Shown piece by piece: positions 7,359 to 14,316 of a DNA stretch of 23,654 bases. The stretch spans positions 1 through 23,654 of the forward strand of contig JAEWHN010000014.1 in the NCBI GenBank assembly GCA_023387775.1, written 5' to 3'. Position 1 is the stretch's first letter, and every line of letters starts with the position of its first letter. Origin of the DNA: Pseudomonadota bacterium (lineage in GTDB: Bacteria; Pseudomonadota; Alphaproteobacteria; Rhizobiales; Rhizobiaceae). Under the pieces are notes generated by a model. The model saw only the letters and a program-made list of their open reading frames with translations. It was not told where the DNA came from and did no database searches. Made by a program: the position numbers and the translations under genes.

Positions 7359-8683
7359 GTTCCGAATTCATCACCATCTTCATGTTCGCGTCGATGCTGA
7401 TCCTGATGGCCACCGGCCAGCGTGTGTTCGGCGTGATCGGTGCGGTCGGCGCGGCGGCCGCACTCTGGATGTGGGGCGACGGCGCTGCCGAAATGCCGTT
7501 CAACGCGGCGTTCCAGGTGCTCAACTGGTATCCGCTGATCACCGTGCCGTTCTTCGTCTTCATGGGCTACATGCTCTCGGAGTCGGGCATCGCCAACAAT
7601 CTCTACCGCATGTTCCACGTCTGGTTCGGGCAGGTGCGCGGCGGCCTCGCGCTCGGCACGATGGGCCTGATGATCGTCATCTCCATGGTCAACGGCCTGT
7701 CGGTTGCCGGCATGGCCATCGGCGCCACGGTGGCGCTGCCGGAATTGCTGCGGCGCGGCTATGACAAGGTGATGATCACCGGCGTCATCCAGGGCGGATC
7801 GTCGCTCGGCATCATGGGGCCGCCCAGCGTCGTGCTGATCCTCTATGCCATGATCGCGCGCCAGCCGGTGCTGCAATTGTGGCTCGCCGGCATCGGCCCC
7901 TTCATCCTGATGGCGGTGATCTTTACGGCCTACATCTATCTTCGCTGCCGCTTCCAGCCCGAAATGGGCCCGGCCTTGCCTGCCGCGGAACGCGAACAGA
8001 TCACGACGCGCGAAAAGCTCGTGCTGCTGCGCGCCGGCCTGCTGCCCTTCGGTCTGTTCGCAGCCATCATGGGCCTGTTCCTCACCGGCACCACAAGCCT
8101 GGTCGAGACCTCGATGGTCGGCGCGTTGCTGGCACTGCTGGCCGCATGGTTCACCGGCAGGCTCAATCGCCGCGTGCTGGAAGACACGACCCGCAACACG
8201 CTTTCCGTTTCCGCCATGTTCCTCTGGATCATCCTGGGCGCGCTGTGTTTCAGCGCCGTCTATGACGGCCTGGGCGCGATCAAGGCAATCGAAAACCTGT
8301 TGCTGCACACCTGGGACCTGAGCCCCTGGGGCGTGCTGGCGATGATGCTGTTTTCCTTCATCATCCTGGGGATGTTCCTCGACGACACGGCCATGCTGGT
8401 CATCGTCGCGCCGCTCTACATCCCGCTCGTCAAGGCGCTCGGTTTCGACCTGATCTGGTTCGGCATCCTGTACACCATCACCTGCCAGATCGCCTACATC
8501 GTGCCGCCCTTCGGCTACAACCTGTTCCTGATGCGGGCGATGGCGCCGCCGGAAATCACCATCGTCGATATCTATCGCTCGATCATCCCGTTCTTCTTCA
8601 TGATGGTGCTGACCATGATCATCATCATGATCTTCCCAGACATCGCGATGTGGCTGCCTGACGTCTACATGGGGAAGAGATGA
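7355..8683 (+). CDS. TRAP transporter large permease subunit, DctM type
   Basis: This 442-residue, highly hydrophobic protein is the transport subunit of the TRAP system and belongs to the ion-transporter superfamily, with about a dozen membrane segments expected. Family blocks include VPFFVFMGYMLSESGIA (64-80), GGSSLGIMGPPSVVLILY (147-164, matching the LGxxxPPS re-entrant motif), FLDDTAMLVIVAPLYIP in the second half, and VPPFGYNLF near the C-terminus, the counterpart of the first PPS loop. The ATG at 7355 overlaps the DctQ stop by four bases and has GGAAG upstream; an in-frame start further upstream would lie inside DctQ. Length is normal for a separate, non-fused DctM. Confidence 0.95.
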   Translation: MSSEFITIFMFASMLILMATGQRVFGVIGAVGAAAALWMWGDGAAEMPFNAAFQVLNWYPLITVPFFVFMGYMLSESGIANNLYRMFHVWFGQVRGGLALGTMGLMIVISMVNGLSVAGMAIGATVALPELLRRGYDKVMITGVIQGGSSLGIMGPPSVVLILYAMIARQPVLQLWLAGIGPFILMAVIFTAYIYLRCRFQPEMGPALPAAEREQITTREKLVLLRAGLLPFGLFAAIMGLFLTGTTSLVETSMVGALLALLAAWFTGRLNRRVLEDTTRNTLSVSAMFLWIILGALCFSAVYDGLGAIKAIENLLLHTWDLSPWGVLAMMLFSFIILGMFLDDTAMLVIVAPLYIPLVKALGFDLIWFGILYTITCQIAYIVPPFGYNLFLMRAMAPPEITIVDIYRSIIPFFFMMVLTMIIIMIFPDIAMWLPDVYMGKR

Positions 8684-8807
8684 GATGAAGGCCGGGAGAG
8701 CATCCTTTGAAGTTTCCAGAGTAAGAACGGGGAACTGCGGAGTACAAATTCGCTCAACCCCGCCTCGTGGATGAGATTTTACTGTATCTGTTAACGGGAG
8801 GAATGAA

Positions 8808-9875
8808 ATGTCAGAGAACAAGTCTATCAGCAAGCGCGATTTCCTGCGCAAGTCGATCTTGACCGGCGCCGGCGCGGTGGGCGCGACCACTCTCGCAGCG
8901 CCCTACGTCAAGGCGCAGGCCCCGATCAAGTGGCGTCTGCAGACCTATGCCGGCCCGGCCCTGGCCGAGCATGTGTGCAAGCCGGCCATCGACGCCTTCA
9001 ACAAGGCGGCCAACGGCGAAATGGTGATCGAGCTCTACACCTCCGACCAGCTGGTGCCGCAGGGCGAGCTGTTCCGCGCCGTGCAGGCCGGCACGATCGA
9101 CGCCGCCCAGAGCGACGACGATTCCATGGCTTCGCCGGTGGATGTCGCCGTGTTTGGCGCCTATTTCCCCTTCGCCTCGCGCTACAGCCTCGACGTGCCG
9201 GTGCTGTGGAACTGGTACGGACTGAAGGAGATCTGGGAAGAGGCCTATGGCGAAATCCCGGGCGTGACCTGGCTCAGCGCCGGTGCATGGGACCCTTGCA
9301 ACTTCGCCACCACCAAGCCGATCCGCTCGGTGGCCGACCTGAAGGGCCTGCGCGTCTTCACCTTCCCGACGGGCGGGCAGTTCATCTCGCGTCTCGGCGT
9401 CGTGCCCGTCACGCTGCCGTGGGAAGACATCGAGGTGGCGCTGCAGACCGGCGAGCTCGACGGCATCGCCTGGTGCGGCGCGACCGAGACCTACACGGTC
9501 GGCTGGGCCAACGTGACCAAGTACTACCTCACCAACAACATCTCGGGTGCCTGGTCGGGGTCGTTCTTCGCCAACACCGAGAAGTGGAACGCGGTTCCCG
9601 AGCACCTCAAGGAACTGTTCCGCCTGGCGATGGATTCCTCGCACTACTACCGCCAGCACTGGTACTGGTGGGGCGAAGCCCACTACCGCACCACGGGCGG
9701 CAAGCTCGAACTGACGACCATTCCAGAAAACGAGTGGAAGGAAGTCGAGGACATGGCGCAGGCCTTCTGGGACGAGGTCGCGGCCAAGAGCCCGCGCAAC
9801 GCCAAGGTGGTCGAGATCCTCAAGAAATACCAGGAGACCATGCGCGGCGCAGGCGCACCCTATCGCTACGGCTGA
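8808..9875 (+). CDS. TRAP transporter substrate-binding protein, DctP type, Tat-like signal
   Basis: The 355-residue protein is the periplasmic receptor of the TRAP system. The N-terminus carries a Tat-like signal, SKRDFLRKS (8-16), with Lys-Arg instead of the usual twin Arg, followed by a hydrophobic Ala/Gly-rich stretch and a likely cleavage near APYVKA-QAP (31-39). The mature part has the DctP layout, with the conserved ADLKGLR block at 176-182 and LPWEDIEVALQTGELDGI at 203-220. The arginine that normally follows this LKGL block and binds substrate carboxylates is replaced by Phe 184. The protein is rich in Trp and Tyr (for example HWYWWGEAHY, 284-293), so an aromatic pocket is possible. 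Together this argues for a ligand that is not a simple carboxylate. A GGGAGG ribosome site precedes the ATG; the 124-bp gap after DctM leaves room for separate control. Confidence 0.93.
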   Translation: MSENKSISKRDFLRKSILTGAGAVGATTLAAPYVKAQAPIKWRLQTYAGPALAEHVCKPAIDAFNKAANGEMVIELYTSDQLVPQGELFRAVQAGTIDAAQSDDDSMASPVDVAVFGAYFPFASRYSLDVPVLWNWYGLKEIWEEAYGEIPGVTWLSAGAWDPCNFATTKPIRSVADLKGLRVFTFPTGGQFISRLGVVPVTLPWEDIEVALQTGELDGIAWCGATETYTVGWANVTKYYLTNNISGAWSGSFFANTEKWNAVPEHLKELFRLAMDSSHYYRQHWYWWGEAHYRTTGGKLELTTIPENEWKEVEDMAQAFWDEVAAKSPRNAKVVEILKKYQETMRGAGAPYRYG

Positions 9876-9900
9876 GCCGAGCCAGTCTTGGAAGTCGAAC

Positions 9901-9925
9901 AGCCCGGCCGTGTGACGGCCGGGCT
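9901..9925 (+). terminator. GC-rich stem-loop after the TRAP receptor gene
   Basis: A perfect 10-bp stem (AGCCCGGCCG with its complement) closes on a five-base loop, 25 bases after the dctP-type stop. There is no T-tract, so partial termination or protection of the receptor mRNA from 3' decay is more likely than complete termination; the ligase gene starts 43 bases later on the same strand. Confidence 0.5.
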
Positions 9926-9968
9926 CACCTGTTGAAACAGCGATACGCCGACTGCGGCGGAGTGGAAA

Positions 9969-11339
9969 ATGGCCGGAAATCTTACATTCGATCAGTTGAA
10001 GAAAGCGGTTGCCGACGGGGAGATCGACACGGTGCTGGTATGCGCCGTCGACATGCAGGGAAGGCTGATCGGCAAGCGGTTTCTGGCCAGCTTTTTCGTG
10101 CAGTCGGGCCATGAGGAGACGCACGCCTGCAACTATCTGCTGGCCGACGACATCGACATGGAGCCGGTGCCCGGCTACAAGGCGGCGAGCTGGTCGAAGG
10201 GCTATGGCGACTTCGTCATGAAGCCCGACATGGCGACGCTTCGCCGCGTCCCCTGGCTGGAGAAGACGGCGCTGGTGATTAGCGACGTGCAGTCCCATCA
10301 CGGGCATGAAGACCTGCCGCATTCGCCGCGCGGCATACTGCGCAAGCAGCTGCGCCGGCTGGAGCAGCGCGGCTTCCTGGCCTATTTCGCCTCCGAGCTG
10401 GAATTCTACCTCTTCGACGAGACCTACAAGACCGCGCGCGAAAAGCACTGGCGTGGCCTCGACACCGCCTCTCCCTACATCGGCGATTACCTGATCGGCA
10501 TCACCACCAAGGAAGAAGGCTATATGCGCCGACTGCGCAACGAGATGGACGCGGCCGGCATTCCGATCGAGAACTCCAAGGGCGAGTGGGGCCCCGGCCA
10601 GGAAGAGATCAACTTCCGCTATGGCGAGGCGCTGGAAACCGCCGACCGGCATGTGATCCTGAAGAACGGCGCCAAGGAGATCGCCGACCAGATGGGCAAG
10701 TCGGTCTGCTTCATGGCCAAGTACAATTATGACCTGGCCGGCAATTCCAGCCACATCCACAATTCGCTGTGGAGCGCCGACGGCAAGACGCCGCTGTTCC
10801 TCGACAAGAACGGGCCTCATGGCCTGTCGGAACTCGGCCGGCAATGGTCGGCTGGTCAGCTCAAATACGCCAAGGAATACACCTACTTCCTGGCCCCCTA
10901 CATCAACTCATACAAACGCTTCCAGGCCGGCACCTTCGCGCCGACCAAGATCATGTGGAGCGATGACAACCGCACCGCGGGCTTCCGGCTGTGCGGCCAG
11001 GGCACCAAGGCCGTGCGCATGGAGTGCCGCATCGGCGGCGCCGATCTCAACCCCTATCTCGCCTTCGCGGCGCTGATTGCGGCGGGCCTGGCCGGCATCG
11101 ACGAGAGGCTGGAACTGGAGAAGCCCTTCGTGGGCGATGCCTACCAGGCGGCCGAGCTGCCGGAGATTCCGAAGACCCTTCGCGGTGCTGTCGAAACGCT
11201 GGAGAAATCGACCATGCTGCGCGAGGCCTGGGGCGAAGATGCGATCGAGCATTATGTGCACACCGCGCGGTGGGAGCAGATGGAATATGACCGCCGCATC
11301 ACCGACTGGGAGCTGCACAGGGGCTTCGAGCGGTATTAA
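9969..11339 (+). CDS. Glutamine-synthetase-like gamma-glutamyl ligase (GlnA/PuuA-type)
   Basis: The 456-residue protein is an ATP-dependent ligase of the glutamine synthetase fold, which joins glutamate's gamma-carboxylate to ammonia or, in relatives such as PuuA, to an amine. Catalytic blocks are recognisable: SELEFYLF (142-149) for the two metal-binding glutamates, EWGPGQEEINF (206-216), HIHNSLW (262-268), NRTAGFR (334-340) and RMECRIGGADLNPYLAF (350-366) with the glutamate/arginine pair. The usual GSGMH segment before the catalytic histidines reads GNSSH here, and I see no recognisable adenylylation-site segment of a housekeeping GlnA. It sits between a TRAP amine-type receptor and two dehydrogenases. 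I infer that it glutamylates an imported amine or amino alcohol; an ordinary secondary glutamine synthetase is the alternative. Confidence 0.88.
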   Translation: MAGNLTFDQLKKAVADGEIDTVLVCAVDMQGRLIGKRFLASFFVQSGHEETHACNYLLADDIDMEPVPGYKAASWSKGYGDFVMKPDMATLRRVPWLEKTALVISDVQSHHGHEDLPHSPRGILRKQLRRLEQRGFLAYFASELEFYLFDETYKTAREKHWRGLDTASPYIGDYLIGITTKEEGYMRRLRNEMDAAGIPIENSKGEWGPGQEEINFRYGEALETADRHVILKNGAKEIADQMGKSVCFMAKYNYDLAGNSSHIHNSLWSADGKTPLFLDKNGPHGLSELGRQWSAGQLKYAKEYTYFLAPYINSYKRFQAGTFAPTKIMWSDDNRTAGFRLCGQGTKAVRMECRIGGADLNPYLAFAALIAAGLAGIDERLELEKPFVGDAYQAAELPEIPKTLRGAVETLEKSTMLREAWGEDAIEHYVHTARWEQMEYDRRITDWELHRGFERY

Positions 11340-11352
11340 TGTCGGCGCCCGA

Positions 11353-11375
11353 CGCGGGCCGGCGGGTGGCCCGCG
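11353..11375 (+). terminator. Stem-loop between ligase and aldehyde dehydrogenase genes
   Basis: An 8-bp perfect stem (CGCGGGCC with its complement) and a seven-base loop lie 14 bases after the ligase stop. No T-tract follows and the aldehyde dehydrogenase gene starts 49 bases downstream, so it probably tunes rather than stops transcription. Confidence 0.4.
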
Positions 11376-11423
11376 CGCTCGCAGAACGACCAATTGCATT
11401 TCGCATGAAGAAGGACTGAAACC

Positions 11424-12812
11424 ATGACCGAGACGGTCAAGCTCAAATCTCCCATCGACGGCTCGATCTATGCCGAGCGACCCGTCGCCAGCGACCAGGC
11501 GATCAACGCGGCGGTCGAGCGGGCCCGCGCCGCACAGGCCGCCTGGGCGCAGACCTCCATTGCCGAGCGCGGCAAGTACATGCTCGCCTTCCTCGAGGCG
11601 CTGGTGGCGATGAGCGACGAGATCGTGCCGGAGATCGCCTGGCAGATGGGCCGTCCGACCCGCTACGGCGGCGAGTTCGGCGGCGTCAAGGATCGCACCA
11701 ACTACATGGTCGAGATCGCCGAGCAGGCGCTCAAGCCGGTCATGGCGTCGGACCCGAAGGAGGGCTTCCGCCGCTATGTGAAGCGCGAGCCGCTGGGCGT
11801 CGTGATGGTCATCGCGCCGTGGAACTATCCTTATCTCACCGCGGTCAACACCATCGTGCCGGCGCTGATGGCGGGCTCGACCGTCATCCTCAAGCACGCG
11901 GCGCAGACGCTGCTGGTGGGCGAGCGCTTCCAGCAGGCCTTCGACAAGATCGGTCTGCCCAAAGGCGTGTTCCAGAACATCGTGCTCAACCACGCCCAGA
12001 CCGAGAAGCTGCTCGGCTCGGGCAAGATCGACCATGTCAACTTCACCGGCTCGGTGGCGGGCGGCAGGGCGATCGAGAAGGCTGCGGCCGGCACCTTCAT
12101 GACCATGGGCCTCGAGCTCGGCGGCAAGGACCCGGCCTATGTGCTGCCCGACGCCAAGCTCGACCATGCCATCGCCAATCTGGTGGACGGCGCCTTCTAC
12201 AATTCCGGCCAGTGCTGCTGCGGCATCGAGCGCATCTATGTGCACGAGAAGGTTTATGACGACTTCGTAGACGGCTTCGTTGCGCTGACCAGGGAATATG
12301 TGGTGGGCAACCCGCTCGACCAGGCCACCACCATGGGCCCCATGGCGCAGTCGCGCTTTGCGGACTTCATCCGCGAACAGAAGGCGGAAGCTTTGCGCAA
12401 GGGTGCGACCGCGCATATCAACATGAAGGTCGACCAGGACGTCGCCGGTTCGCCCTATCTGGCGCCGGAGGTGATGACCAATGTCGACCACCAGATGAGC
12501 GTGATGCGCGAGGAGAGCTTCGGACCCATCGTCGGCATCATGAAGGTGCGCGGCGACGAGGATGCCATCGCGTTGATGAACGACAGCCCCTACGGCCTGA
12601 CCGCATCAGTCTGGACCAGCGACATCGAGCACGCCGTCTCGATCGGCGACCGCGTCGAGACCGGCACGGTGTTCATGAACCGCTGCGACTATCTCGACCC
12701 GGCGCTGGTGTGGACGGGCGTGAAGGACACCGGCAAGGGCGCGGCGCTGTCGGCCATCGGCTACGACAACCTGACGCGGCCGAAGTCGTATCACCTGCGC
12801 GAGCAGATTTAG
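11424..12812 (+). CDS. NAD(P)-dependent aldehyde dehydrogenase (ALDH superfamily)
   Basis: This 462-residue enzyme oxidises an aldehyde to a carboxylic acid. It shows the ALDH order of motifs: APWNYP (131-136, with the oxyanion-hole Asn 134), FTGS (207-210) at the cofactor loop, LELGGKDP (230-237, general-base Glu 231), and SGQCCCG (261-267), where the family's GQxC rule makes Cys 265 the nucleophile flanked by two further cysteines. EESFGPI (363-369) binds the cofactor ribose. The C-terminus (TGVKDTGKGAALSAIGYDNL) is a variant of the usual GGVKxSGxGRE block. It follows the ligase gene and precedes an alcohol dehydrogenase gene, so an alcohol-aldehyde-acid sequence is likely. I infer the substrate to be a gamma-glutamylated amino aldehyde, by analogy with PuuC, but this cannot be read from the sequence. 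Confidence 0.92.
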   Translation: MTETVKLKSPIDGSIYAERPVASDQAINAAVERARAAQAAWAQTSIAERGKYMLAFLEALVAMSDEIVPEIAWQMGRPTRYGGEFGGVKDRTNYMVEIAEQALKPVMASDPKEGFRRYVKREPLGVVMVIAPWNYPYLTAVNTIVPALMAGSTVILKHAAQTLLVGERFQQAFDKIGLPKGVFQNIVLNHAQTEKLLGSGKIDHVNFTGSVAGGRAIEKAAAGTFMTMGLELGGKDPAYVLPDAKLDHAIANLVDGAFYNSGQCCCGIERIYVHEKVYDDFVDGFVALTREYVVGNPLDQATTMGPMAQSRFADFIREQKAEALRKGATAHINMKVDQDVAGSPYLAPEVMTNVDHQMSVMREESFGPIVGIMKVRGDEDAIALMNDSPYGLTASVWTSDIEHAVSIGDRVETGTVFMNRCDYLDPALVWTGVKDTGKGAALSAIGYDNLTRPKSYHLREQI

Positions 12813-12839
12813 TTCGCAGCACGAAACATGTTTTGACCT

Positions 12840-12919
12840 CCACTCCGTCTCGCTGCGCTCGACACCTCTCCCCCCGGTCGATGGGGGAGAGGTGGACCGG
12901 CGAAGCCAAGACGGAGTGG
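12840..12919. repeat. REP-like palindromic intergenic element
   Basis: An 80-bp nested inverted repeat fills most of the gap between the two dehydrogenase genes. Outer arms CCACTCCGTCT (12840-12850) and its exact complement (12909-12919) enclose inner arms ACCTCTCCCCC (12864-12874) and its exact complement (12883-12893) with an eight-base loop. Elements with this CTCTCCCCC/GGGGGAGAG core are common between genes in Mesorhizobium-like genomes, as far as I remember. It may act as an mRNA-stabilising hairpin inside the transcript. Confidence 0.7.
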
Positions 12920-12947
12920 CGGTGCTTCTAACTTTCGGAAAGCAAAA

Positions 12948-14126
12948 ATGACCAATCTCGTTTCCAAATGGAATTATCCCACCACCGTCCGCTTCGGCGC
13001 CGGCCGCATCTCGGAGCTGCCCGAGGTGCTTGCGGCGACCGGCATCAAGCGTCCGCTGTTCGTCACCGACCCGGGGCTGGCCAGGCTGCCGGTTGTGGCG
13101 TCCACGCTGAAGATCCTCGATGACGCCAAGATCCCCTACGGCGTCTTCTCCGACGTGAAGCCCAACCCGGTGGAATCCAACCTCACCGCCGGCATCGTGG
13201 TGTTCAAGGAAGGCAAGCATGACGGCGTCATCGCCTTCGGCGGCGGCTCGGCGCTGGACCTGGGCAAGCTGATTGCCTTCCAGGCCGGCCAGACCCGGCC
13301 GGTGTGGGATTTTGAGGACATCGGCGACTGGTGGACCCGCGCCGACGCCGACGCCATCGCCCCGATCATCGCGGTGCCGACGACGGCCGGCACCGGCTCG
13401 GAAGTGGGCCGCGCCGGCGTGGTCACGCATGAGGCGACGCACACCAAGAAGGTGATCTTCCATCCCAAGATGCTGCCGGCCATCGTAATCGCCGATCCGG
13501 AACTGACCACCGGCATGCCGCCCTTCATCACCGCCGGCACCGGCATGGACGCGCTGGCGCACTGCCTGGAAGCCTATTGCGCGCCGGGGTACCACCCGAT
13601 GGCCGATGGCATTGCCGTGGAAGGCATCCGGCTGGTGTTCGAGAACCTGCCGAAGGCCTTCGCCGACGGCAAGGACCTGACCGCGCGTGCGCACATGATG
13701 AGCGCTGCCGCCATGGGCGCCACCGCCTTCCAGAAGGGGCTGGGCGCGATCCATTCCATGTCGCACCCGATCGGCGCGCTCTATGACACCCACCACGGCA
13801 TGACCAATGCCGTGTTCATGCCCTATGTGCTGGCCTTCAATCGCGACGCGATCGAGGACCGCATTGTGCGGCTGACCGGCTACCTGGGCATGGAGGGCGG
13901 CTTCGACGGCTTCGCAAGGGCAGTGCTGAAGCTCCGCGAGGAACTGAACGTGCCGCACACCCTGCCCGAGCTGATCAAGGGCCTCGACATGGACAAGGCG
14001 CGCAAGGACCTGATTGCCGACATGGCGGTGGTGGACCCGACGGCCGGCGGCAACCCGGTGAAGCTCACCAAGGAGGCCGCGCTGATGCTGCTGGACAAGG
14101 CCATCGAAGGAACTCTCAAGGTTTAG
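12948..14126 (+). CDS. Iron-containing (group III) alcohol dehydrogenase
   Basis: The 392-residue enzyme belongs to the metal-dependent alcohol dehydrogenase family that includes FucO, catalysing NAD(P)-linked interconversion of an alcohol and an aldehyde. The N-terminal domain has the cofactor motif GGGSALDLGK (98-107) and TTAGTGSE (145-152). By alignment with FucO the metal ligands are Asp 201 and His 205 in DALAHCLEAY, His 269 in AIHSMSHP and His 283 in DTHHGMTN; His 273 corresponds to the catalytic histidine. All ligands are present, so the enzyme should be active. It is separated from the aldehyde dehydrogenase gene by 135 bp that hold a palindromic repeat, same strand. Placed with a gamma-glutamyl ligase, it could oxidise the hydroxyl of a glutamylated amino alcohol, the step done by an amine oxidase (PuuB) in putrescine breakdown. 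That role is inference. Confidence 0.93.
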   Translation: MTNLVSKWNYPTTVRFGAGRISELPEVLAATGIKRPLFVTDPGLARLPVVASTLKILDDAKIPYGVFSDVKPNPVESNLTAGIVVFKEGKHDGVIAFGGGSALDLGKLIAFQAGQTRPVWDFEDIGDWWTRADADAIAPIIAVPTTAGTGSEVGRAGVVTHEATHTKKVIFHPKMLPAIVIADPELTTGMPPFITAGTGMDALAHCLEAYCAPGYHPMADGIAVEGIRLVFENLPKAFADGKDLTARAHMMSAAAMGATAFQKGLGAIHSMSHPIGALYDTHHGMTNAVFMPYVLAFNRDAIEDRIVRLTGYLGMEGGFDGFARAVLKLREELNVPHTLPELIKGLDMDKARKDLIADMAVVDPTAGGNPVKLTKEAALMLLDKAIEGTLKV

Positions 14127-14134
14127 AGGGGGAG

Positions 14135-14192
14135 GGGGCTGGCAATCGAAAAATCATTAGCCGGAAAAACAAATGGCACGATTGCCAGCCCC
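14135..14192 (+). terminator. Long perfect 14-bp inverted repeat between alcohol dehydrogenase and ABC transporter genes
   Basis: GGGGCTGGCAATCG (14135-14148) recurs as its exact complement at 14179-14192, enclosing a 30-base AT-rich loop. It starts nine bases after the alcohol dehydrogenase stop. As RNA it could act as a terminator, though the loop is large and no T-tract is adjacent; as DNA it could be an operator for the ABC operon. A second smaller inverted repeat (AGTAG/CTACT, 14200-14219) lies just downstream. Confidence 0.5.
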
Positions 14193-14316
14193 GTGGAAAA
14201 GTAGTTAGATTTTGCTACTCGGGGGAGGAGACCGGGTGCAGGTTTCACAAAACTGTCATTGACCGCAGATAACCGCATCGCAGGCGTCTCAGGGCGTCAG
14301 TTCAACGGAGAGAGAC

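Noticed and set aside
7226..8890. 554-codon minus-strand frame opposite the DctM gene
   Set aside because: His/Asp/Gln/Arg-rich composition typical of the antisense of a membrane-protein gene in high-GC DNA; the plus strand encodes clear DctM.
14173..14187. TGGCACG followed by TTGCC as a sigma-54 promoter before the ABC operon
   Set aside because: The two boxes are separated by one base instead of four, and the sequence is part of the 14-bp inverted repeat.
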